Source: Homarus americanus (Eukaryota > Arthropoda > Malacostraca > Decapoda > Nephropidae). From it: a stretch of 64,000 nucleotides of DNA. The translations under genes and the position numbers were made by a program. A model generated the notes under the pieces. That model had not been told where the DNA came from, made no database searches, and saw only the letters and a list, made by a program, of their open reading frames with translations. Below are positions 27,701 to 39,700 of the stretch, in pieces (the first letter of the stretch is position 1; each line of letters opens with the position of its first letter). Location of the stretch: the NCBI RefSeq assembly GCF_018991925.1, contig NW_024748870.1, positions 3,124,705-3,188,704 on the forward strand, given 5' to 3'.

Positions 27701-30700
27701 TGATGAAATTATTTTCGAGGGGACTGTAGGATCAGAATGATTGTTGCATCATAATGTGGGAATACTTGGGTGGACCCAAGAGATCCCTGTATGACCTACC
27801 TATGTACATACTCTGGTATTGTTAAGTCCGAGAAAGACTGTCCATCTCCTGGTCTCGACCTAATGCTGGCTGCAAGATTGTGGAAGACTGCTTTGCCAGA
27901 CGTGCGGACTGGCAAAGTGAGTAATGGTTGATAAATAATGTAATCTAGAAAGGTGGTTTCCAGAAGATTGGTTATCGGGATAATGTAGAACTGTAGTAAA
28001 GGCTAGACGACCATCTACGAGTGGGGTTTAAGTCCTTGACGTACTTGGCTATCAAGTATCTGAAGTTCTTGGTTATGGAGGAAGTCTTAAGCCCATGCTG
28101 TGGTTTTAGGCATAATGTGATATGACTAATGCTATTGGCAGATCACAATAGTGTATACTGAATTGGATACCAGACATGTCTGTGAAATCAGCACAACCTG
28201 ACTACATCATAATTTTAAAAGGTTAAAGGGATGGTTGGTGTGGGATGATGCTAAGACAGTGGTATTTTTAACTAACTTTGGACGGTTTCTGCTAATGCTT
28301 GAACTATTTTTTGTTCTGGGGGCTTGTTAGTGGTAGTAAAGATACTGCCTAAATGTTCTGAAAGCATTCTTTCAAGCTGATGTTGAATTAAACATTAGGT
28401 AAAAGTAGTGCTAATAAATTCTAGATTACTTAAACTAGAAGTTAAAAGTATACCCTTGGCAAACCACTTAAAGGAGCTACTATAGTGATATTAATTTTTA
28501 CTTAGTTTTGTACTAAAGTTAGTATTGTGAATATTGGGGTTTAGGCATGTCAATACAGGGTATAGATATTTATATATTCTCTCAATGCTGACCAATTGGA
28601 TGTATCAAATGGTTTGTATTTGTGTATCCTGTTGTTGGATAATAGATATTTGAATAAGTAAATGGTAGGGACTGACTTGGCTGTGCAATACAAATTAAAC
28701 GACTAGTTCTTAATGAATAATAATTTCTCAGGGACTGTAAGGATCAAGTGTGCATCATAATGTAGGAGATACTTGGGTGGACCCAGAGATCCTGTATGAC
28801 CTACCTGTGTACATACTCTCTGGTATTGTCAAGTCCAAGAAAGACACAATCATCTCTGGTCCTCTGACCTAATAACGATTTGTGAGATTGTCGTTGAAGA
28901 CTGCTGTCAGAAGTGGGACTGTAACTGAAGTAGAGTAATGGACTTAAAAAATTGTAGAATTAATCTTCATATACGAAGCTTGGCTGTTTGCAATACCAGA
29001 TTAAATCTTTTAGTTCTTGATGAAGAATTATTTTCAGGGACTGTAAGGATCAGGAATGGTGATGCATCATAATGTGGGAAGTACTTGGGTGGACCCAAGA
29101 GATCCCTGTATGACCTGCCTGTGTACATACTCTGGTATTGTTAAGTCAAAGCTGTCATCTCTGGTCCTCGACCTAATGCTGGCTGCAAGATTGTCGTTGA
29201 AGACTGCTGCCAGACGTGGGACTGTGGCAAGTGAGTAATGTGGTTGAGTAATAATGTAATCCCTAGAAAGGGTGGTTTCAGAAGATTGGTTATCAGGATA
29301 ATGTAGAGCTAGTGAGCTATAGACGACCATCTACAGTGGGGTTTAAGTCCTTGACAGTACTTGGCCTATCAAGTATCTGAAGTTCTTGGTTATGGAGGAA
29401 GTCTTAGAAAACCCATGCTGTGGTTTAGGCACTCTTCTATGTGATATGACTAATGTGGCGAATCACAATAGTGTATACTGGATTGGATGCCAGACATGTC
29501 TAGGTAATTTGAAATCCTTTGACCTGACTACATCATGAATTTTAAAGGTTAGGGATGGTTGGTGTGGGATGATGCTAGACAATTGGTATTTTTAACTAAC
29601 TTTTGGACAGTTTTCTGCTAATGCTTGAACTATTTTTTGTTCCACAGGGCTTGTTAGTGTGGTAGTAAAGATACTGCCTAAATGTTCTGAAAGCATTCTT
29701 TCAAGCGCGATAATTTGAATTAAACATTAGGTAAAAAGTAGTGCTAATAAATTCTAGATTACTTAAACTAGAAATTAAAGAAACATGCATGGCAGAAACC
29801 ACTTAGAGGAGCTACTATAGTGATAGTATTTTTACTTAGTTTTATTACTAAAAGTTAGTATTGTGAATATTGGGGTTTAGGCCTGTCAATACAGGGTATG
29901 AATGTTTATATATATTCTCTCAATGCTGACCAATTGGATGTATCAAATGGTTTGTATTTGTATCTTGTTGTTGGATAATAGATATTTGAATATAAGAAGT
30001 AAATGGTAGGGACTGACTTGTACATTTGCAATACAAATTAACTGACTAGTTCTTAATGAATAATAATAATTTCTCAGGACTGTAGGATCAGAATGGTGTG
30101 CATCATAATGTGGGAGATACTTGGGTGGACCCAAGAGATCCCTGTATGACCTACTATTATACTCTGGTATTGTCAAGTCAAGAAAGACTGTCCATCTCCT
30201 GGTCCTCGACCTAATGCTGGTTATTGAGATTGTGATTTGAAGACTGCTGTCAGAAGTGGGACTGTGGCTTGAAGTGGTAATGGTTTAAAATTGTAAATTA
30301 ATCTTCATGTCTGTGGCAACATTTGCAATACCAGATTAAATCTTTTTAGTTCTTGATGAAGAATTATTTTTAGGGACTGTAAGGATCAGAATGGTGTGCA
30401 TCATAATGTAGGAGATACTTGGGTTGGACGAGAGATACTGTATGACCTGCCTGTGTGCATACTCTGGTATTGTTAAGTCCAAGAAAGACTGTCCATCTCC
30501 TGGTCCTCGACCTAATGCTGGCTGCAAGATTGTCGTTGAAGACTGCTGCCAGACGTGGGACTGTGGCAAGTGAGTAATGGTTGATAATAATGTAATCTAG
30601 ATAGGTGGTTCCAGAAGATTGGTTATCTGGATAATGTAGGCTAGTAAGGCTATAGACGACCATCTACAGTGGGGTTTAAGTCCTTGGCAGTGCCAGCTAC

Positions 30701-33700
30701 ATCAAGAGTATCTGAAGTTCTTGGTTATGGAAGTGTAGCCCATGGTTTGAGGCGCAATAAATTATGACTAATGCTATTGGCAGATCACAATAGTATACTG
30801 AATTGGATGCCAGACATGTCTAAGTGTTGGAAATCCTTTGACCTGACTACATCATGTGAATTTTAAAGGTTAGGGATGGTTGGTGTGGGATGATGCTAGA
30901 CAATTGGTATTTTAACTAACTTTGGACAGTTTTCTGCTAATGCTTGAACTATTTTGTTCCACAGAGGCTTGTTAGTGGTAGTAAAAGATGCTGCCTAAAT
31001 GTTCTGAAAGCATTCTTAACTCAAGCTGATGTTGAATTGTTAGGTAAAAGTAGTGCTAATAAATTCTAGATTACTTAAACTAGAAATTAAGAGTATGCCC
31101 TTGGCAACCACTTAGAGGAGCTACTATAGTGATAGTAATTTTTACTTAGTTTTGTACTAAAAGTTAGTATTGTGAATATTGGTAGGCCTGTCAATACGGT
31201 ATAGATATTTATATATTCTCTCAATGCTGATAATTGGATGTATCAAATGGTTTGTATTTAATATCTTGTTGTTGGATAATAGATTTGAATAAGTAAATGG
31301 TAGGGACTGACTTGGCTGTTGCAATGCAAATTAACTTGACTAGTTCTTAATGAATAATAATTTCTCGAGGTTCTTTAAGGATCAGAATGGTGTGCACATC
31401 ATAATGTAGAGCACTTGGGTGGACCCAAAGAGATCCTGTAATATACCTGTGTACATACTCTGGTATTGTCAAGTCCAAGAAAAGACTGTCCATCTCCTGG
31501 TCCTCCTGAGCCTAATGCTTCCAAAGTTTGTAGAGATTATTAGATTTGGGAGCTGCTGTCAAAAGAGTGGGACTGTGGCAAGTGAGTAATGGTTTAAAAA
31601 ATTGTAGAATTAATCTTCATGTGTCTGGCTTAGCTGTTGCAATACCAGATTAAATCTTTAGTTCTTGATGAAGAATTATTTTCAGGGACTGTAAGGATCA
31701 GAATGGTGTGCATCATAATGTAGGAGATACTTGGGTGGACCAAGAAGTCCCTGTATGACCTGCCTGTGTACATACTCTACAGGTATTGTTAAGGTAAAGA
31801 GGCTATTATCTCCTGGTCCTCGACCTAATGCTGGCTGCAAGATTGTGGGTTGAAGACTAACTTGCCAGACGTGGACTGTGTGGGGAGTAGGTAATGTAGT
31901 TGATAAATAATGTAATGTCTAAGAAAGGTGGTTTCCAAGAAGATTGAAGTTTATCAAGACATTGCTAGAAGCTAGTAAGGCTATAGACGACCATCTACAG
32001 TGGGGTTTTAAGTCCTTGACAGTACTTGGCCTATCAAGTATCTGAAGTTCTTGGTTATGGGAAGGTAAACCCATGCTGTGGTTTAGGCATAATGTGATAT
32101 GACTAATGCTATTGGCAGATCACAATAGTGTATACTAGTGGATGCCAGACATGTCTGTGAAATCCTTTGACCTGACTACATCATGAATTTTAAAGGTTAG
32201 GGATGGTTGGTGCTTGGGATGATGCTAGACAATTGGGTATTTTTTAACTAACTTTGGACGTTTTCTGCTAATGCTTGAACTATTTTTGTTCTACAGGAAA
32301 ACTGTGGTGGTAGTAAGATACTGCCTAAATGTTCTGAAAGCGTTCTTTCAAGCTGATGTTAGAATTAAACATTAGGTAAAAGTAGTGCTAATAAATTCTA
32401 GATTACTTAAACTAGAGAAATTAAAAAGTATGCCCATGGCAAACCACTTAAAGGAGCTATATAATTGATAGTAATTTTTACTTAGTTTTTGTACTAAAAG
32501 TTAGTATTGTGAATATTGGGTTAGGCATGTCAATACAGGGTATAGATATTTATATATTCTCTCAATGCGACTAATTGGATGTATCAAATGGTTTTATGTT
32601 TGTGTATCCTGTTACATTTGGATAATAGATATTTGAATAAGTAAATGGTAGGGACTGACTTGGCTGTTGCAATACAAATTAACTTGACTAGTTCTTAATG
32701 AATAATAATAATTTCTCAGGGACTGGGATCAGAATGGTGTGCATCATAATGTGGGAGATACTTGGGTGGACCCAAGAGATCCCTAACATGACCTACTTAC
32801 TGTGTACATACTCTGGTATTGTCAAGTCAAGAAAAGACTGTCCATCTCACGGTCCTCGAGCCTAGTAACAGTTGTGGTTATTAGATTTGAAGACTGCTGT
32901 CAAGAAGTGGGACTGTGCTTAGAGTGAGTAATGGTTTAAAAAATTGTAAGTAATCTTCATGTCTGGCAGCTGTTTGCAATACCAGATTAAATCTTTTAGT
33001 TCTTGGTGAAGGGTGTGCAGGGACTGCGGGAATCAAGAATGGTGTGCATCATAATGTGGGAGATAGCGGGTGGACCAAAGAGATCCCTGTATGACCTGCC
33101 TGTGTACATACTCATTATTGTTAAGTCCAGAAAAGACTGTCCATCTCTGGTCCTCGACCTAATGCTGGCTACAAAGATTGTCGTTGAAGACTGCTGCCAG
33201 ACGTGAGGACTGTGGCAAGTGAGTAATGGTTGATAAATAATGTAATCTAAATAAGGTGGTTTCCAGAAGATTGGATTTATCTACTGGATAATGTGAGAGC
33301 TAGTAAGGCTATAGACGACCATCTGGTGGGGTTTAAGTCCTTGACAGTGCCAAGCTATCAAGTATCTGAAGTTCTTAGGTATGGAGGGAAGTCTTAAACC
33401 CATGCTGTGGTTTAGGCATAATGTGATATGACTAATGCTATTGGCAGATCACAATAGTGTATACTGGTGGATGCCAGACATGTCTAAGTGTTGAAATCTT
33501 TGACCTGACTACATCATGAATTTTAAAAGGTTAGGGATGGTTGGTGTGTGGGATGATGCTAGACAATTGGTATTTTTAACCCAACTTTGGACAGTTTTCT
33601 GCTATTAAGCTTGAACTATTTTTGTTCTACAGGGCTTGTTGGTAGGTAGTAGGGAAGCCATCCTACCAAATGTTCTGAAAGCGTTCTTTCAGCTGATGTT

Positions 33701-36700
33701 GAATTAAACATTAGGTAAAAGTAATTAACTAATAAATTCTAGATTACTTAAACTAGAAATTAAAGTATGCCCTTGGCAAGCCACTTAAAGGAGCTACTAT
33801 AGTGATAGTAATTTTTACTTAGTTTTTGTACTAAAGTTAGTATTGTGAATATTGGGGTTTAGGCATGTCAATACAGGGTATAGATATTTATATATTCTCT
33901 CAATGCTGACCAATTGGATGTATCAAATGGTTTTGTATTTGTGTATCCTGTTGTTGGATAATAGATATTTGAATAAGTAAATGGTAGGGACTGACGGCAA
34001 TACAAATTAACTTGACTAGTTCTTAATGAATAATAATTTCTCAGGGACTGTAAGGATCAGAATGGTGTGCATCATAATGTGGGGAATGCTTGGGTGGACC
34101 CAAGAGATACTGTATGACCTACCTGTTATTGCATACTCTGGTATTGTCAAGTCCAAGAAAGACTTTGTATCTCCTGGTCTCGACCTAATGCTGGTTGTGA
34201 GATTGTCGTTGAAGACTGCTGTCAGGGTGGGACTGTGGCAAGTGGTAATGGTTTAAAAAGAATTGTAAATTAATCTTCATGTCTGGCAGCTGTTTGCAAT
34301 ACCAGATTAAATCTTTAGTTCTTGAAGAATTATTTTCAGGGACTGTAAGGATCAGAATGGTGTGCATCATAATGTGGGAGATACTTGGGTGGACCCAGTC
34401 CCTGTATGACCTGCCTGTGTACATACTCTGGTATTGTTAAGTCCAAGAAAGACTGTCCATCTCCTGGTCCTCGACCTATGCTGGCTGCAAGATTGTCATT
34501 GAAGACTGCTGCCAGAAGTGGGACTGTGGCAAGTGAAAGTGGGTCCCATAGGCATGACTGCCCATAGAGATGTGGGTAACCTACTGTATATGAAGCCTTT
34601 GGTATGAGGCAGGATGGCCTGTTGCTGAATTATTTAATCTAGATCTATTGCATCCCTAAGCCTGTTGGTAATGGGTTCTTCTGTTTTAAATGACTTTTAC
34701 AGTATGGATATCGAAGTCCACAAGAGTGGTCTAATTTCATTCTGTAATTAAGTGGTAGTGTGAGTGGTTATGGTTCAACTTTGTATGCAGGAAGATGGCA
34801 TTTTACCATTTGCCTCGAGACTTGAAAGTAGCAAGCATTGGAAAGCAGTTTGTTCAGAATAGGTCAAATTGTTTTTGCTTGTAAATGGCTGAAGTTAGTG
34901 ACTTAAGGTTTTGATCTACTTATTCAAAAGCTTGTATTAAATTGAACATTGGGAAAAAGAATTCTAATATTTTTATAAAACGAATTCTTGCTTGTAGAAT
35001 CTTGTTATAAAGCAGTTAACAAGTCCCTTTGTGATGTAATGTTGGTTTCAAATGCCCTGGGATGAAAAGTTTTGTGTACCTGGTGGTTATTGAGCATTGA
35101 TAATTCATAGGGACTAGAGCCTGACCGGGTACATCATAATCTGGGAGACTTGGGTGGACCCCCGAGAGATCCCTGTGTACATCCTTTGTTATAGACAGGA
35201 AAGACACTAGTCCTCTGGGTCTTCAACCTAATGCTGGTTGTAAGATTATTGTGCAAGACTGCTGTGAGAAGTGGAGCTGCAAGTGAAGTTATTACACCAA
35301 TTACTTTTCCTTGGTTATCTCTCTTGCCCTTTAAGTTGATAAATGTTAATGGAGGAACTGCTTACTTTACATAGGTCTTTAGTTTGCATAATGACCTGTA
35401 TTATTTTTAAGTTGGTGACCAGAATTGTTAGTGCCTTCAACTTTTGGAATCCTTGGATCTCTAATGTTGGTGACATGACTGTAAAGTTTAAACTAAATGG
35501 CCTAGAATGTAGCCTCCTGAATAGGCCTGTCATTGGCTACTTTACTATAGGATGCCACCTTTAATATTTGTTGACTTTTAAAGACTGGCATGGACACCTC
35601 TTCGGTATGATTAGGTTAAAATTGAGACTACCAAGAGTAGACCAACTTTTTTAATCCTGTCTAGAATAGATTTCTTGCTTAAGAACATTGATTTTTCATT
35701 TCGTAGAATAATTAAAAGTAAAGTTCTGATTGCCAAATGACTCTGCCACTGTAAACCTTGTTGCAGGTATGGTGAGCCAATTGGGTTAGATGGGACCATG
35801 TACTATTGTACCCAGTTGTCCCTCAAAATCTGGAGTCTTGTGTAAAAGTCGGTAGTTAAATTGGTTTACTTTTCCTACAAGGGGACTGAAACCATATGTA
35901 TATGGAACTGGAGTCCATAAGTTGGGTGAAGAGTGGAAAGCCCCTAGAAATTCCTGCATTCATTATAGGTGTACTAACTTGAGCATAAAGACCAATTCGA
36001 AAATTTGTCCACCTTTTGGCCTTCTACCTCAACTTGTATGTATGGTTAATGAGGAAGACTGCTGCCAGACCTAGAAATGCCTGTGAATTATCTTAACATT
36101 AGCTCTAGACAGATGGTGGTGCATAACTAGTTTTAACTTCTATGAATGCCAACAATGGTGTATTTATTGGTCTAGTAAATTCTTAAAATTGTAATGTACA
36201 GTACAGCAATTGAGGAAATAAAAGCTAGACAGGTTGATGTTGCAAGGAATTTAGTCAAATAAATAAATTTCACTTTAGCCTTGGCTTGCCATAAAGACTT
36301 AGATGCACAAATTAGACCCAAGAGATTGACTTGGGCTTGTCAGCAAGTCTGTAGAACCAGATTGGTTGCCTGTTGATAATGAAAAGTTTAAGTTTCCTAG
36401 AGTAAAATTTCCTTGGCAATTGTAAAATAAAGAATATTACAGAAAGCAAATGGTTTATAATGTACAAATTGGTCCAACTAGTGGAAGTGGTGGTTGTAAA
36501 GATACAAATGGAGTGGACCACTACTTGGGAGAAGAGTGGAGGGATCTTCTGGATCCTTGTGTGCATTACTTGTGTACTGGAGAAGGGATACAGGTTCAGG
36601 TGACGGACTGTCCTGACCCCATAGTGCAGCCAGGGTGCTACCCAGAAGAGAAGGAAGACGTTTGCTGCCAAACTTGGAATTGCCCGTAAGTTTATAATTT

Positions 36701-39700
36701 ATTTTAAGCTGCCTTTGTAATATCTTGGTTTGGGAAGATAAAATATTAAATGAGGGTGGCAGGTTTGTTAGTTTACATTGGGTCAGGATTAAGTTGGTCA
36801 CTTAATTAGTGGACTAGTACAGACTTGATTTCCTATGATGGTTAATTTTTTGTCTTGAATTGACAACTGTCATGTTCCTATAAATTGCTAGGTTTAATGC
36901 CTGCTAAGGCTAAATACGGTAAGTCCAATTTGGTGGTTGTCTGGTGCATGATGGAATACTACAGGTAGTTGTTGAAATGCTATTTACATTCTTGTTGACA
37001 TAGTATTTATTTTTTATATTGGTTGCTTAAGACTTTATGAATAATTATACATGAAACTGCAATAAACTAACATTTCATTAGAGGGAAACTTCTTGCCTTC
37101 AATATGACTATTTCAGTTTTAATGGGTTTGGCTATAGTGATGAGTAACTTGGATACTAAAAGAATACTTTTAATGGTAATCTGGCCTTGTATTGCAGGAC
37201 TTGTCCAGAGGTGAACATGACTTCCTGTCCTAAACGTGTTGACTATTGTGCCAGTGATGAAGACTGTGACGAGGATCACCGCTGCTGCCAAGAAAACTGT
37301 GGCAAGAGATGCTTTAGGTAACTCTTTGGGAGGATCAAATTTAACCTTCAAACAGTTATGTCCCTTGTGAGGCTTGGCATACAGCTGTGATGTCTTTCCT
37401 GAGAACTGCCAAAAATTATTGCAGTTTTGGCATTGCAAGAACTTGTCCAACATCTCTGTAAACCTTGAGCTACCCATGCCTTAATAGGGCTGTCCTATTG
37501 TAAAGCCATTCACTTGTCAATGGGTCTGTCTTAGCAAAGTCTATCCTTTGTGAACTTTATGGCTTAAATAAGTGTGCAGAAATTTTTCTATTCTGTACAC
37601 TTTATTTTATAAGACATTTATTTTATACTATTTCCTAAAGTTCTATAAAAATTAGGATGTTAATATGGGAGATTGGAGTTTTGTATCGACAGATTGGAAT
37701 GTAGATTTAAGCTGTAAAACCAGAGCTTTGATCTTAAGCTATGCTTTGGCAGGTTTTCTCTAGAATTTATTGTGCTTGTATATTGGAAATCCCAAATGAG
37801 AATATTTAACTTTGTATTTAATGTAAACCACTTAATTTTTACTTTGACTAGTTTTAATGAGTTCCTTTCCAGATTATGCATGGATGAGGATGGGGTGATG
37901 CACTATGAAGGAGAAGTGTGGCAGGACCCCAATGATCCCTGCACCACTCTTTACTGTCGGTCACATGGCATTGACAAGATTTCTATATACTGTAGACCAG
38001 GAGCTCCACCCCACCCAACCTGCATCCTCGTTTCTGATGGAAATTGCTGCTGGATTTGGCAGTGCTCGTAAGTTAAAATTGCTATCTTCAATAAAATCCG
38101 AACGCTGCTACAGCTTCAAATATAACTTAAAATTTTATATCCATATTGACTTCATATCCTCTTAAAATGTCTCGTTACTTCATACTACTCCTGAAACTTT
38201 ACTGTATTGTGGATTGGTAGTTGCTGGAGCCATTCTGGTTAAAAATTGGTCATGAAAATTCTTAATACTCCAGTTTATTACTGTGTATTCCACTTTCCTG
38301 ATGTCCCCTGGCTCCTCGACTTCTCTTGAAACATAAGTGTAGAGGAAGGTTAATGTGTAACTTTGAAAACTACTGAAGCCTCTTGGATGCAAGACCTTCT
38401 GTTTTAGCTTTGTTTTGAGTCCTTATTTGAAAATGAAGACCAAAATAGTTATGGTAAACCGTTTGTATAAACTTGCAGGTCCTGTGTAGAAGATGGAGAA
38501 ACCCATGAGGAGGGGTCCCAGTGGTCTGACCCTGAGGATCCTTGTATAATGTTTACATGCACTCGGGGGAATATAGAGACGCATCCAATATTCTGTAGCC
38601 GTGTCCCTCCACCACACCCAAACTGTGTCCTGACCAAAGAAGACGGGGAATGCTGTCCTGTGTGGAGTTGTCCGTAAGTTACTTCAGTTTTATGGGGGTG
38701 ATGAGCACTTTGGCCACAGCTTATGGTTTCTGGTTAAATTTAAGATTTGGTGAAATTTGTCCGCATTGGTTATTTTTAATTCTAGAATCCATTTAATCCT
38801 TTAGAAAGTGCAAGAGTTTTGGCAAATGAGGAAAAAGGGGATTAAGGCAGTAAACCCCTGGACAATTTGAGATGGTAAACTGAACATGGTTTAAGGGATC
38901 TCTTGCAAGTTAAAAAGTGGTAATGGTGGGATTAAAAGTACTGTACCAAGTCTTTTAAGCTAAACTTTCCAAAAATTTAAAGGGGTTGCTTGTACATTTA
39001 AGTAAATGTGTTGGTTATTTTGAATAATTGTAGTAAGCCAGCTTATTAACTTCCAGGTCCTGTACAGATGACAAAGGCGACAGCCATATTGAGGGTTCCA
39101 CATGGATTAACCCATATAACCCCTGTGAGATATGTTTCTGCATTAATGGTACCATCACAAAAGAGCCAATAGTATGTCTTGCATATTCTCCCAGTTCACA
39201 CTGTCGACAAGTCAATGACTCTGGGTGTTGTCCAACCTGGAAGTGTCCGTAAGTTGCATCCTGATTCTTGTCTATGGAGTGATATCGAGATGGGATGTAC
39301 CAAATTTTTCTAGATATATTTATAAAATGGTCTAGGCTTAAATTTTGGTTCCATGGGTCTTCCATCTTCTACTGGGGGGGGGGGAGAGTCTGCCGTTCCT
39401 AATGAGATGCTTTACTTGGGATTGCTCTACTTTACATGTCTTGCCTCGGTCTAGATTCCCAAAAAAAAATTTTAGTTTCCATTACATGGTACAGTACTAC
39501 ACGAAATGTGGAGAGTAAATTTCTTTGAATGTTAAAATACAATTGCCATAATTACCGAAATTCTTAACTAAAGAGTAGAGATAATTTAGTTTGACTTTAT
39601 GGGAGCAGAAATTGTGTGGATGAATATGGCGAAGAGCATTATTTGGGAGAAGAGTGGTCAGACCCGCAAGACCCCTGTGTACATCTACGATGTACAGAAG

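Larger units (their letters stand above)
24962..34532 (+). repeat. ~1.32-kb two-exon tandem array, ~7.5 units
   Basis: A-exon starts at 26097, 27417, 28732, 30078, 31370, 32720 and 34045 are spaced 1,292-1,350 bp. Each unit is A exon, ~105-bp intron, B exon, ~820-bp intron. A partial unit (A tail plus VWC14) precedes it. Unit 1 and the partial unit are clean; units 2-7 carry many small indels in both exons and introns. Confidence 0.95.
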
